The notes: generated from the letters alone by a model not told the origin. Counted from the stretch's first letter, positions 16,864 through 25,244 are shown. The stretch is DNA of 64,000 nucleotides from Nocardia vulneris (GCF_001613425.1 NZ_BDCI01000042.1:1-64000), one strand, 5' to 3'. Made by a program: numbers and translations.

Positions 16864-17262
16864 CACCGCCTGCCCAGGGCGTCGCAGAGGCTCGCGACCA
16901 AGGAGGAATTTCCGAACACCGCACCGCAGCCTGGTCGAGGTATCGCTACACGGAAATTCGTCCTTGGTGGGGTAGGAGCGACGCCCTTACACTGCGGCGC
17001 GCGCCCAGGGAATCAACACCGCCTGATCCCCACGAACGCAACCCCGCGGCGGACCGCAGAACTCGCGCTCACACTCCGAATCGGACCACGCGCTCGTAAC
17101 CATCGCTCCCGGCCGCCACCACCGCTCGACTCCGAATACCGCCCCGCACTCAACCCCAGCGCGACCGCGTCTCGTCTCCTAACCGGACCACGCACTCACC
17201 CCAACGATCCACTCCCAACGCAACCCACTCCCCTACTCAGTCTTACTTCAACTCAACCTTTT

Positions 17263-17401
17263 CCACCGCTCCCACCCCTGACTCTCATCAATTGCTCCTC
17301 TCGCCTAGATCACCAAATATGCAGCGAAGCGTGTATTTGGTGATCTAGGCGAGAGGAGCGCACAACAGAACAAAACTGCTGGCCAGGGGTGGGAGCGGTG
17401 G
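17263..17401. repeat. Large nested inverted repeat (26-bp inner and 18-bp outer perfect arms)
   Basis: The inner arms 17294-17319 and 17334-17359 are exact reverse complements with a 14-base loop. The outer arms 17263-17280 and 17384-17401 are also exact, separated from the inner arms by unpaired stretches of 13 and 24 bases. The whole can form one long interrupted hairpin or cruciform. No coding frame explains it, and there is no obvious target duplication at its ends. Confidence 0.9.
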
Positions 17402-17762
17402 AGATCATGCCGAATAACTCCAGTGGTAGTTTCCGGCCTGTTCAGGGTCATATCCGATAGATTCTGGGCTACACAGGGAGTTGTACGGTAAGTGTCCGTC
17501 CACAATGGATCTTTTTCCGGGGATCGTCCGCCGTAAAACGCATGCTAGAAGTTTGCTACTACCCGCCGGGCGCATTCTGGTGGTTGAGTACGGTCCGGTA
17601 GTGAGGAAACCATCGAACGCGGCTCGCGCCCGGTGAGCCGTGGTGGTGCGCGATTGTGACGGTGCCGCCCCGCCCACGTCCAGGGCGCTTCGCGTCGGCT
17701 ACGCCGATGGCCTACGGCCACCCTTGACCTGGGGCCCCTGCGGCACCACGGGCAGGATTTGC

Positions 17763-17782
17763 GGGCAGGCCGTGGCCTGCCC
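17763..17782. repeat. 9-bp inverted repeat GGGCAGGCC / GGCCTGCCC
   Basis: Perfect arms around GT, the same arm sequence as at 16841-16863. It lies about 70 bp upstream of the Nudix gene start. Confidence 0.7.
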
Positions 17783-17849
17783 GATCGACGCGCGCACCAC
17801 CACGGCCAATCGATCACAGTCCAGCTGTCCGGCGTCGTACTCTAGGCAT

Positions 17850-18332
17850 GTGGCACGGCGCATCGACTACCACCAGCATCCAAACGCACCGGCCGCAAAC
17901 AGCGTCCGGCCAAGCGCAGGCGCATTCGTGCGCCGCAACGATACGGTGCTCCTCATCCGCCGCTCCGACAACGGCAACTGGTCGATGCCGGGTGGTGCAC
18001 ACGAGCCAGGCGAATCGCTCAGCCATACTGCTGTTCGCGAAACTCGCGAAGAGACCGGCATCATCATTCGACTCACTGGGCTTGTCGGGATCTTCACCGA
18101 CCCGATGCACGTGATCCACTACACCAGCAACGACGAGGTCCGGCAGGAATTCACCATCGTCTATCGGGCTGAACCCATCGGTGGCGAACCCAAACCCAGC
18201 AGCGAAAGCACACATGTCGAATGGGTTCCCATACGTCATTATTCGGCGCTCGGGATGGACAGCAGCCAACGCAAACGTATCAGTTGGGCGCTCATGCAGC
18301 ATGAACCTTACCTCGATCCGGCTGACCCATGA
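17850..18332 (+). CDS. Nudix hydrolase (AICE cargo, first copy)
   Basis: A 160-residue Nudix protein. The Nudix box reads GGAHEPGESLSHTAVRETREETGI, with the GE and REtrEE metal ligands in place. I place the start at GTG 17850, because TACTCT (17838-17843) stands six bases upstream as a -10 box and no ribosome site is present, so the message is probably leaderless. The longer upstream frame overlaps palindromes and is low-complexity. Nudix enzymes cleave nucleoside diphosphate-linked compounds; in the AICE pSAM2 the Nudix protein Pif gives transfer immunity, so an entry-exclusion role is possible. A second Nudix gene sits at 30237. Confidence 0.85.
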   Translation: MARRIDYHQHPNAPAANSVRPSAGAFVRRNDTVLLIRRSDNGNWSMPGGAHEPGESLSHTAVRETREETGIIIRLTGLVGIFTDPMHVIHYTSNDEVRQEFTIVYRAEPIGGEPKPSSESTHVEWVPIRHYSALGMDSSQRKRISWALMQHEPYLDPADP

Positions 18333-18451
18333 GCCTGTTGTTCACTGGAATGCAAACTTCAATCCTTGTAGGGCGTCCTGCTCGTGGTTGACCGCCTTTG
18401 CCTAGTCGTCGCGGCGGGTGTGATACCTGTAACGAGGCGAGCAACCGCACG

Positions 18452-18521
18452 ATAGCCTGATTAGAACTGCAACCGAACAGACAGCAGCCAAGAATTTAGC
18501 TTTAGTAAATAATCAGGCTAT
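18452..18521. repeat. 12-bp inverted repeat upstream of the PIN-domain gene
   Basis: ATAGCCTGATTA (18452-18463) is exactly mirrored by TAATCAGGCTAT (18510-18521) across 46 bases. It ends 33 bp before the PIN gene start. It could be a looped operator, an RNA structure that hides the start, or ends of a tiny insertion. Confidence 0.75.
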
Positions 18522-18554
18522 AGCCAACGGTTCGACCGAGAGGAAAGTGCGACA

Positions 18555-20021
18555 GTGAAGACAGTGCTGCCAGAGTGGTACGGTCCGAGCGAAGAAGATC
18601 TTGGCAAATTTCTATCCGAAGCAACAATTGCACTGGATGCAAATGTCTTGCTGGCACTGTATCGCGTAGGCGGACCACAGCGTCAGCAGTTGTTGAAGGT
18701 GTTACATCAAGTTTCAGGACAACTTTGGGTGCCTTATCAAGCAGCGCTTGAATACCAACGACGGCGGTTAACAGTTGCTGCGTCCCAACATCAGATGTAT
18801 CAAACAATTGAGTCCATCGGTGCCGAAAAGTTCGACGAAGCAATTGATGCGGTCGTAATCGCCCTAGACGGCTTGAAGAAGAAGGCTACCGAGGGTTTAC
18901 GCGACAAGGAAATCAGCACAGTAGTTGCACGCGGTTTCGACCAAACTATTGCACGCATTAAGGAAGTTGCCCAAAGTCGTCGCGCAGAAATGAAAGAGGA
19001 ATTCGAAGAAATTCGAAAGACTCACGCGATTGACTTTGCGACAGTCAGAGCAGATGATCCAATTCGAGCAGAACTCGATTCGATGCTAACCCATGGCCAC
19101 GTGGGAGAACAGCCCGATGCAGCCAAGCTGACTGAATGGAAGGATAGAGCTAGGGACCGAATCGAGAAGAAGATTCCACCTGGCTATATGGATGCCGACA
19201 AGCCCGACCCATCTGGCGACTGCATCATTTGGTTCGAACTGATTGAATGGGCAAAAATGACAAAGAAGCCCGTTCTTTTCATAACTGACGACGTGAAAGA
19301 GGACTTCTACGACAGAGTTCATGGACAGACCGTCGGACCTCGGCCTGAGCTTCGTCAAGAAATGCTTGAACTGTCGGGACAGCAATACCATCAGACTACA
19401 ATTGATGGATTCCTCAGGATGGCGAATAACTATCTACAAGCCTCAGTTCCCGAAGACACTATTGATCAATATCAGGCTAGGCGTGGAGACATAGTTTTTC
19501 AGACAAACAGGATCTCCCCAGAGGAGCTGCTGCGCTTGCTGATTGAAGATGGCAAACTTAAAGATATTCGCACAGATGGCGTCGATGATCCTGAAGCATT
19601 GAACGCACTGGGCGATAGAATAATTCAGATTGCAGAAACTCGGGGTTTAGCGAGCGATCCAGATGATACGCGCCTACACCTGATCGCCCGAAGCCGACGC
19701 CGCGAAGCTTTGCAGGCACACCGACGCGGCGAATCGGACGAGGCAATTACCATCCTGGAGAACTTGCTTCGCAGACAACTGCGCGCGTTTTCCGACACAT
19801 CCCCAGAGCCGATGATAACTCGATACGCAATTGCTGAAATACTGGCTGATACAGGTAATTACCAGGCGGCTCGTCGACTCGCCAGTAGGGCGATGACGGA
19901 GTGTATAGAGAACCACGGTGTGGAGAGTGCCCTAACTAAGAAATGGATGGATTTCTACCAAAAATTGACGCCCCAAAGGCAGGTGGCGACCCCGCTACCC
20001 GAAGACCCCACAGACGATTGA
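18555..20021 (+). CDS. PIN-like domain protein with C-terminal TPR-like helices; candidate defence effector
   Basis: A 488-residue protein. Residues 20-290 match the PIN_8/DUF4935-type layout: IALDANVLLALYR with the first Asp, an acidic helix at QLWVPYQAALEYQRRR, then SGDCIIWFELIEWA and PVLFITDDVKEDFY with the remaining acidic ligands. A long charged helical insertion (about 95-190) separates them. Residues 375-475 form paired helices like TPR repeats (EAITILENLLRRQLR, NYQAARRLASRAM). PIN domains are metal-dependent RNases. The gene is AT-richer than its neighbours and sits alone as AICE cargo with its own terminator, the pattern of an abortive-infection or toxin gene. The start is GTG 18555 with GAGAGGAAA upstream. 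No antitoxin gene is visible, but an inverted repeat precedes it. Confidence 0.82.
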   Translation: MKTVLPEWYGPSEEDLGKFLSEATIALDANVLLALYRVGGPQRQQLLKVLHQVSGQLWVPYQAALEYQRRRLTVAASQHQMYQTIESIGAEKFDEAIDAVVIALDGLKKKATEGLRDKEISTVVARGFDQTIARIKEVAQSRRAEMKEEFEEIRKTHAIDFATVRADDPIRAELDSMLTHGHVGEQPDAAKLTEWKDRARDRIEKKIPPGYMDADKPDPSGDCIIWFELIEWAKMTKKPVLFITDDVKEDFYDRVHGQTVGPRPELRQEMLELSGQQYHQTTIDGFLRMANNYLQASVPEDTIDQYQARRGDIVFQTNRISPEELLRLLIEDGKLKDIRTDGVDDPEALNALGDRIIQIAETRGLASDPDDTRLHLIARSRRREALQAHRRGESDEAITILENLLRRQLRAFSDTSPEPMITRYAIAEILADTGNYQAARRLASRAMTECIENHGVESALTKKWMDFYQKLTPQRQVATPLPEDPTDD

Positions 20022-20116
20022 CAATTTAGTTTAGCAATTCACTTCCATATAAGGGCAACCAGCGAACCTGGCACAGCGTAAGCCGGACAGTCGGTACAGA
20101 GCTGGTATACAGAACA

Positions 20117-20153
20117 CGGAGTCCGTGCCAGGTAGTGGCTGGCACGGACTCCG
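20117..20153 (+). terminator. Strong hairpin terminator after the PIN gene
   Basis: Fifteen-base arms (20117-20131 and 20139-20153, CGGAGTCCGTGCCAG and its complement) around GTAGTGG, followed by a T-rich run. It lies between convergent genes and may serve both. Confidence 0.85.
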
Positions 20154-20194
20154 CTTGTCAGGTGTTCAGTTGTTGTTCTGTTGTGTTCGGTGGG

Positions 20195-20398
20195 TCAGCT
20201 GAACAGGATCAGCTGGTGTTGGTGGGATCTTCGGTGGCAGTCGTCTCGGTAGGCTTTGGCGAGCCGCTGGGCCTTCGTCTTCGATATGTCGAAGTCGACA
20301 GCGATCGCGGTCCACGGCCGGCCGTGGTCGAACTGCTCCTGAATCTCCCGTCCTAGCGCGAGTTCTTCGCGGCTGGTCGGCTTCCTAGAGCGAGCCAT
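20195..20398 (-). CDS. Small HTH-like protein at the end of the AICE operon
   Basis: A 67-residue basic protein. GREIQEQFDHGRPWTAIAVDF and ISKTKAQRLAKAYR read as a helix-turn-helix. It is the last gene of the long leftward operon and overlaps the upstream Cys-rich gene by 14 bases. Function unknown; a DNA-binding accessory or copy-control role is plausible. Confidence 0.65.
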   Translation of the reverse strand: MARSRKPTSREELALGREIQEQFDHGRPWTAIAVDFDISKTKAQRLAKAYRDDCHRRSHQHQLILFS

Positions 20399-20681
20399 GG
20401 TCGATGACCTGGGTCTCGTCGTCGGGGCCGCACTGACCGCAGCGAATACACTTGTCGTAGTCCGCTACTGCTGGCCGGAACTCGTGCATGCACGGCGACG
20501 TGTCGTCGACGTCATTGTCGATGTCGTCGCCGTACTCCTCGTTGTGGCAGGCCCACTGACCGTCGATGCTGCATCCTGCCTCGTTGCAGGACCAACACAG
20601 GGTCGGGCCGGTACCGATCGCGATCTCGAAGCAATCCCGGCACGCACATGCCCGGTAGCCCGATCCACTGGTAGCCGACAT
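20385..20681 (-). CDS. Small Cys-rich zinc-binding protein
   Basis: A 98-residue protein with paired cysteines: CACRDC near residue 12, CWSCNEAGC near 29, CH near 45 and CIRCGQC near 78, interrupted by an Asp-rich stretch. It probably binds two zinc ions. The start ATG overlaps the stop of the DUF2637 gene (TGATG). Proteins like this recur in actinomycete mobile elements, but no function is known to me. Confidence 0.7.
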   Translation of the reverse strand: MSATSGSGYRACACRDCFEIAIGTGPTLCWSCNEAGCSIDGQWACHNEEYGDDIDNDVDDTSPCMHEFRPAVADYDKCIRCGQCGPDDETQVIDHGSL

Positions 20682-21451
20682 CAGACACCTCCTACCGCGG
20701 GAACCGCGATCGGCAGCATCTGCTGGACCGGCCGGACCGCGCGAATGGGCTGGATTGCCCCGCCGCGCCGGTGGTCCCGACCGCTCGCCGCGTACTTCGC
20801 CGCAGTCCTGGGTGACACCCCCAGCGCCTGGGCGATCTCGGCGTAGGTCTGGCCTTCGGCACGCAGCGCGACAGCGCGAGCGACCTTGGCCGGATCACGA
20901 CGGACCGGATTCTTCGGCGCCGGATCAGCCAGGGCAGCGACCGGTGCAGACGGTGCTGCCTCGGTTGTCACGGCTGTCACCGCAGGAACCGGTTCCGGTG
21001 TCGTGGCGGGTGCCACGACCGCGGGTTCGGATTCCTGCTGTGCGGCCCGGAACAGCACCGCCAACCCGTGAGTGTCAACGACCAGTGACACCGGTGCCAC
21101 GGCCGCGACCAAAGCCGCAGCCCACCACGGCAGCTCAGTACCCGCCAAGGCAGCGTGCACCGAGTTGCCCGTGATCGACACCAACGCACCAGCAGCGAGG
21201 ACCCACAGGAACCAGCGTCGTTGGGGTTTCGACGCCAGCACCAGAGCGGAGACGGTGGCTTGGATGATCGTGCCGTCCACGATCACCGGCCACAACCACG
21301 CCAAGTTCTCCGGTGTGTGCGCCATGACCGCCAGCTCACGCAGCGCCGCGAAGCTCAACGTGAACGCAGCAGCCCCGATGGTCACAATGACCACCACAGC
21401 GCAGAACCGAACCCAGCGCATCCCGGCGGAACGAGCCTGCTGCCCGCTCAC
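20681..21451 (-). CDS. DUF2637 membrane protein with C-terminal HTH (copy 1)
   Basis: A 256-residue protein. Four hydrophobic segments lie in the first 150 residues (VRFCAVVVIVTIGAAAFTLSF; LAWLWPVIVDGTIIQATVSAL; WFLWVLAAGALVSITGNSV; WWAAALVAAVAPVSLVV), with the WPVIVDG signature of DUF2637. A Pro/Ala linker leads to a HTH (EGQTYAEIAQALGVSPRTAAKYA). The start is GTG 21451, which forms a GTGA overlap with the preceding ORF. DUF2637 proteins accompany TraB in AICEs and resemble Spd spread proteins in placement. A second copy is at 24393. Confidence 0.85.
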   Translation of the reverse strand: MSGQQARSAGMRWVRFCAVVVIVTIGAAAFTLSFAALRELAVMAHTPENLAWLWPVIVDGTIIQATVSALVLASKPQRRWFLWVLAAGALVSITGNSVHAALAGTELPWWAAALVAAVAPVSLVVDTHGLAVLFRAAQQESEPAVVAPATTPEPVPAVTAVTTEAAPSAPVAALADPAPKNPVRRDPAKVARAVALRAEGQTYAEIAQALGVSPRTAAKYAASGRDHRRGGAIQPIRAVRPVQQMLPIAVPAVGGV

Positions 21452-21636
21452 CCCAGGGCCTCCGGTCGATCGGTGAATACGGTCCACTGGTTCTGGATCG
21501 CGTCCACGATGTGCTCATCGGCGGTATGGATATCGCCGACGATCACCCCGACCTCGCTCAGGTACTCCAGGGCTGATCCGATCACCGCCGCCAACTGGGA
21601 ACGGTCCAGGACGTGAACATCAGCCATCATGGTCAT
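21448..21636 (-). CDS. Small hypothetical AICE protein
   Basis: A 62-residue acidic, helix-rich protein (LDRSQLAAVIGSALEYL, ADEHIVDAIQNQW). The ATG at 21636 overlaps the stop of the upstream gene by one base, and AAGGAGG lies four bases before it. Translational coupling on both sides supports that it is real. Family unknown. Confidence 0.65.
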   Translation of the reverse strand: MTMMADVHVLDRSQLAAVIGSALEYLSEVGVIVGDIHTADEHIVDAIQNQWTVFTDRPEALG

Positions 21637-21935
21637 CACGCCTCCTTACCGATCACAGCCGGGCAACGGTCGTGCTGAATCTTCAGCGCCCCGAGGTCCC
21701 ATTGCAGGCACTGCACCTGATCGAACAGCTCTGCGCACTCCTCCCGGAGTTCATCGCGTTGCCGGATCAAATGAGCGACGTCGTTGTCGCTACCAGTGCC
21801 GTTGAGGACCATGACCCGTTCAGCGGCAGCGCTTTTGCTGCCGTGATCGGATTCGGGCTCCCACACACCATCAGGGGTATGGAAACCGACGGTCCACAGA
21901 CCGGGTTCGGTACGCAGATAGACGTAACCGCTCAT
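21636..21935 (-). CDS. Small hypothetical AICE protein with coiled-coil tail
   Basis: A 99-residue protein. The N-terminal half (YVYLRTEPGLWTVGFHTPDG) is beta-like with aromatic residues. Residues 55-85 (LIRQRDELREECAELFDQVQ) form a short coiled coil. It begins with an ATGA overlap with the upstream gene. Function unknown. Confidence 0.65.
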   Translation of the reverse strand: MSGYVYLRTEPGLWTVGFHTPDGVWEPESDHGSKSAAAERVMVLNGTGSDNDVAHLIRQRDELREECAELFDQVQCLQWDLGALKIQHDRCPAVIGKEA

Positions 21936-22369
21936 CGCGCACCGCCTTTCGGTCCCGGTACGGGCTGGTCCGGGGTGAGGGTGTTGTCGAACAGCTGCTG
22001 GGTGTAGCTGCTCACCGCCTCCGTTGAGTCAGCCTCGGTTCCATCGCCATTGATAGAGGCCGTGTCATCGACGTCGTTGTCGATCTCGGATGTATTCGCC
22101 ACTGCGGCAGCGACTTTCGCTGCTATCGCGTCGGTGATTCCTGCGTCGATCAGGTCCCGTAGTGTCGTGGCTTGTTCGAGGGTCAGTTGCATGGTCATGT
22201 CGCCGTATTCGGCGAATCGACGCACCGCTACGCACACCTTGTCGATGTGTTCGGCGTACTTGACCTGGAACGAGCCCCGCACCGCGGCGGTAACCCAGAC
22301 GTCCAAGGTGTCTGCTGGGTGCCCGTGCTGATCGACGGCCGGTACATGGTTGCCCAATACGTCACGCAT
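21932..22369 (-). CDS. Hypothetical AICE protein next to SSB
   Basis: A 145-residue acidic protein starting at ATG 22369, which shares one base with the ssb stop (TGATG). The N-terminal part (DTLDVWVTAAVRGSFQVKYAEHI) may be a small beta domain; the C-terminal third is Asp/Thr/Glu-rich. Tight coupling suggests a partner in element DNA metabolism, but no family is recognised. Confidence 0.65.
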   Translation of the reverse strand: MRDVLGNHVPAVDQHGHPADTLDVWVTAAVRGSFQVKYAEHIDKVCVAVRRFAEYGDMTMQLTLEQATTLRDLIDAGITDAIAAKVAAAVANTSEIDNDVDDTASINGDGTEADSTEAVSSYTQQLFDNTLTPDQPVPGPKGGAR

Positions 22370-22851
22370 CAGGCCACCTCTTCCGGCTGCGCGTCGTGGC
22401 CGGTCCACGGGTCGTCACTGGCTGTGGTCGTCCCGTTGACTGGGTTGTTGCGCTGGTTGCTGTTGCGGCCGTTGCCGTTTCGCCCGTTGTTGCGCTTGAT
22501 GGGCTTGGCGACGGCGTACTTCAGCGACACCCCGACTTCGTCGGCGACCAATTCCATGACGTAACGCTTGATGTTGTCGCGGTCGGTGTAGTCGCGCTGC
22601 TGGAGCTTGCCGGTCACGATCACCCGAGCGCCCTTGGTCAGGGACTCGGCGACGTTCTCGGCGGCGTCGCGCCACATCGTGCACCGCATGAACACCGGCG
22701 TTCCGTCTTTCCACTGGTTCGACTTGCGGTCGAACGTCCGTGGGGTGGAGGCAACGGTGAAGTTGACTACCGCGGCCGCCTGGTCGGTGAATCGGATGAC
22801 TGGGTCGGCGACGAGGTTGCCGACGATGGTCAAGGTGGTTTCTCCGGACAT
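22369..22851 (-). CDS. ssb: Single-stranded DNA-binding protein of the AICE
   Basis: A 160-residue SSB with an OB-fold: TLTIVGNLVADPVIRF, VVNFTVASTPRTFDR, FMRCTMWRDAAENVAESLTKGARVIVTGKL and VADEVGVSLKYA. The C-terminal tail is Asn/Arg/Gly-rich (RNNGRNGNGRNSNQRNN) and ends DAQPEEVA, lacking the DDDIPF tip that recruits host partners. The start is ATG 22851, nine bases after AAGGAA; the GTG at 22860 is too close to that site. It presumably protects single-stranded or replicating element DNA. Confidence 0.92.
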   Translation of the reverse strand: MSGETTLTIVGNLVADPVIRFTDQAAAVVNFTVASTPRTFDRKSNQWKDGTPVFMRCTMWRDAAENVAESLTKGARVIVTGKLQQRDYTDRDNIKRYVMELVADEVGVSLKYAVAKPIKRNNGRNGNGRNSNQRNNPVNGTTTASDDPWTGHDAQPEEVA

Positions 22852-22896
22852 TGTGTGCACTTCCTTCGGTTTGGTTAGGTGTTGTGTCCGTTGGTA

Positions 22897-22918
22897 ATTC
22901 CCGAAGCTGTTCGGGAAT
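22897..22918. promoter_or_regulatory. 9-bp inverted repeat upstream of ssb
   Basis: ATTCCCGAA (22897-22905) pairs with TTCGGGAAT (22910-22918) around GCTG. It lies in the only sizeable gap (22852-23042) of the operon, so it may be an operator or attenuator separating the transfer half from the ssb half. Confidence 0.55.
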
Positions 22919-23042
22919 CGAGTTGTGTTGTGGGTGAATGGTTTTCGTGAAATTCAGCCGATTCGTCTGAGCCTGTTTTTGGGATGGGTGGGGTAGGGCT
23001 CCTTTCTGGTGTTGTGAATGAAAAACTCAGGGGCAGGCCGGT

Positions 23043-23954
23043 TTAGGGATGGGCTTCCATCTCGGCGATCCATTCGGGCGGCGTCTTGGCGATGAGTTGT
23101 TCCTCATCGATCAAGCTCGCCTGCGGATCGGCTTCCGGCTCCAAGTGCGTTGCTGCGGGTGCGGCGTGCTGCTGGGCCTGCTGCGGTGTGGGCTGGGGGG
23201 TGGCCGGCATGGCCTGCTCGGTGTGCTGCTGCTTGGACGCGGTGGTGTGGCCGTTCGTTGCGGTTGTCGCCGTGGCGGTTTCGCGTGCTTGCCACGCGCT
23301 GACTTTCTGTTCGAGTTCGGTGATGCGCTGGGTCAGAGTGCTCAACAGCCGGGTGTTGTTTTCTCGCCATTGCGCGGTGTCCGCATCGGGGGTCTCGACT
23401 GCCTGAGCACGTTCAGGTGCGGGTTCAGCGATCAGGCGTTGCTTGTGCTGGATCACCCGGTACTCGCTGGTCACGGCCGCCAGCCGCGCCCGCGCCGCTT
23501 CGGTCCGGCTCAAAGGTTGGAAGGTGTTGCGGGCGAGTGGTTGTCGCGGGTCGGTATCGATCGCGGTGAGGGCTTGGACGGTTTGGCCGCGTTCCTCGGT
23601 GCTCAATGGAGCGTCGTGAACGGTGTGCTCGATGCTGTGGCGCATCCCTGCCAGGTAAGCGGTCATACGCTCGTGCTGTTCGGGGCTGACGCCTTTCTCG
23701 ATCCGTGCCCGGACCGCGGCGGCTTCGCGCTGGTAGTCGTGCAGGCGGGCGTGGAACCATTCACGGCTTGTGTCGTGGGCGTACTGGTGAATCAGAACGG
23801 TTTGCTCGATCTGCCGGGCGAGTTCGCGATGCTCGGCCCGCGACAGCTTGACTGTGTTTCCGCCGAGGAGACGGGCTTGTTGACGGAGCTGTATCAGCAA
23901 CCGGAACAGCTGCGCCCAACTCCGTGCGACATCATCAACGGCGTTGTCTGTCAT
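23043..23954 (-). CDS. Coiled-coil protein of the AICE transfer operon
   Basis: A 303-residue, helix-rich protein from ATG 23954. Residues 5-190 are long amphipathic helices (ARSWAQLFRLLIQLRQQARLL, LARQIEQTVLIHQYAHDTSREW). Another helix at about 200-230 contains WRENNTRLLSTLTQRITELEQKV. The C-terminal 80 residues are Gln/Ala/Thr-rich and disordered. No catalytic motif or membrane segment is visible. It follows the small membrane protein by four bases, so it may be a structural partner in transfer. Confidence 0.7.
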   Translation of the reverse strand: MTDNAVDDVARSWAQLFRLLIQLRQQARLLGGNTVKLSRAEHRELARQIEQTVLIHQYAHDTSREWFHARLHDYQREAAAVRARIEKGVSPEQHERMTAYLAGMRHSIEHTVHDAPLSTEERGQTVQALTAIDTDPRQPLARNTFQPLSRTEAARARLAAVTSEYRVIQHKQRLIAEPAPERAQAVETPDADTAQWRENNTRLLSTLTQRITELEQKVSAWQARETATATTATNGHTTASKQQHTEQAMPATPQPTPQQAQQHAAPAATHLEPEADPQASLIDEEQLIAKTPPEWIAEMEAHP

Positions 23955-23958
23955 CGGA

Positions 23959-24396
23959 TTACGCCTCTCCGGCAGCAGGCGCGTCAGCAGTGACGCGCGC
24001 TCGGACCGTGCGCCAGCGGGCACGTAGCGGACGAGTACGGGCGTGAGCGAACCGAGAACCGGCACGACCGGACGCGACGGCCACCTTCCCGAGTGCGGCG
24101 GCGGTGATCGACCAATCCGGGCGGCCCAGGCTGATCCAGATCCCGTAGGCGATCCAACCGATCGCCCAGATCATCAGCGGGACCACTGCCGCGGTCGGGG
24201 CACCTGAACCGGCGACGAACCACATCCCGGGCACGGTCACCGCCACCGCGCCGAAAGCAGGCTTAGCGGTTCGGGCGCGGCGTGTCCAACGCTGGGCTCG
24301 GTTGGGCCGGGTGGCTTCGCGGGGGTCGATACCGCTGGATTCCATGAGGGCTTGCAATTCGCCGTCCCAGTCGACGCCGTGGTCGTTGCTGGTCAT
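23959..24396 (-). CDS. Small two-helix membrane protein of the AICE
   Basis: A 145-residue protein from ATG 24396, in an ATGA overlap with the upstream DUF2637 gene. Two adjacent hydrophobic segments (AFGAVAVTVPGMWFVAGSG and PLMIWAIGWIAYGIWISLG, residues 47-90) are flanked by Arg-rich ends. Position next to DUF2637 and TraB-like genes suggests an Spd-like spread accessory. No named family recognised. Confidence 0.7.
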   Translation of the reverse strand: MTSNDHGVDWDGELQALMESSGIDPREATRPNRAQRWTRRARTAKPAFGAVAVTVPGMWFVAGSGAPTAAVVPLMIWAIGWIAYGIWISLGRPDWSITAAALGKVAVASGRAGSRFAHARTRPLRARWRTVRARVTADAPAAGEA

Positions 24397-25244
24397 GAAA
24401 GAACTCCTTCGAGAGGTTGGTGATGGTTCGAATTGATCGGTGCCGCATCGGCAACCGGTGTGGGCTCGTCGTCGCCTCCGGTGCCGGTGGCCGGGCTGGT
24501 GTCGTGGGTGGCCAGATAGCGGCGCACAGTCCGCTTGCTGACTCCGAGTTCGGCCGCGATACGGGCGTGTGTCCACTTCTGATCGGACAGATGCCTGGCC
24601 TTGGCGCGGCGCGTGTCCGCATCGGTGTCCGCGTCGCTCGTGTGGCCGGTGTCTGCCTCCGTAGCGGGCATGACCGGATCGGGGACAGCCAGTACCGGCA
24701 CGTCCACCGGCCTGGGCTCGGCGCGGTCACTGGCCACCGCTGGCCGCTCGATGTCCGCGACTGATGCCTTCGTGGCGGCTTCCGTCGTGACGACGGGTTC
24801 GGCTGCTGGGGTGGTGGTTTCGTGGTCCAAGGTCATCGACAGCAGGGCGAATCCGGAGACCACCATCAGCCCGTCGAGAACGAGCGGGCCGACGTAGGCC
24901 GCAGAGCTGCCGTATCCCCACGTGAGCAGAACTTCACGCAGGTGCGAGTAGGAGATAACCGCGGACCCGATCGCCACCGCACCCGCGCCGCCGTAACGCG
25001 CCAGCGCCCACAACAGCCCGCGCCGCCACCGCGCCCGCGAGAGCACCTCGACACTGAGCAACAGCCCGATCGGCCACACCGCCGCACCGACTTGAGGAGC
25101 GATGCCCGGTGTCCACCCAGCGGGCATCGACGCAGCGGGCAGCCAGGTGTGCAGGATGTTGGCCGCAATCGAGGTCACCGACCCGAACACGAACCCCATC
25201 CACGACACCAACCGTCCACGCGGCGTCCTCCTCGGCGCGGTCAC
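24393..25244 (-). CDS. DUF2637 membrane protein with C-terminal HTH (copy 2)
   Basis: A 283-residue protein. Hydrophobic segments lie at about residues 12-35, 48-70, 82-100 and 115-140 (VGPLVLDGLMVVSGFALLSM carries the DUF2637-type VLDG). An Asp/Thr-rich linker follows, then a HTH (WTHARIAAELGVSKRTVRRYL). The GTG at 25244 forms a GTGA overlap with the small gene upstream, which favours this start over 25253. It shares the membrane-plus-HTH layout with the copy at 20681 but only weak sequence, so both are probably kept for distinct roles. Confidence 0.82.
   Translation of the reverse strand: MTAPRRTPRGRLVSWMGFVFGSVTSIAANILHTWLPAASMPAGWTPGIAPQVGAAVWPIGLLLSVEVLSRARWRRGLLWALARYGGAGAVAIGSAVISYSHLREVLLTWGYGSSAAYVGPLVLDGLMVVSGFALLSMTLDHETTTPAAEPVVTTEAATKASVADIERPAVASDRAEPRPVDVPVLAVPDPVMPATEADTGHTSDADTDADTRRAKARHLSDQKWTHARIAAELGVSKRTVRRYLATHDTSPATGTGGDDEPTPVADAAPINSNHHQPLEGVLS

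Larger units (their letters stand above)
16785..17849. other. Non-coding hub of the AICE (about 1.07 kb), candidate origin or transfer locus
   Basis: I find no convincing gene: the long plus frames are Pro/Arg-rich shadows without starts. The region instead holds three palindromic structures (16841-16863, 17263-17401, 17763-17782). It lies between the operators and the first Nudix gene. Such structure-rich non-coding DNA in an AICE could be a replication origin, single-strand origin or the clt/oriT-like locus used by TraB. Confidence 0.5.

Noticed and set aside
16789..17343. 184-codon plus frame in the AICE non-coding hub
   Set aside because: Arg/Pro-rich composition and it runs into the large inverted repeat; no start support.
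17263..17401. Large inverted repeat as a simple terminator
   Set aside because: No U tract, no gene ends beside it, and the arms are far longer than needed.
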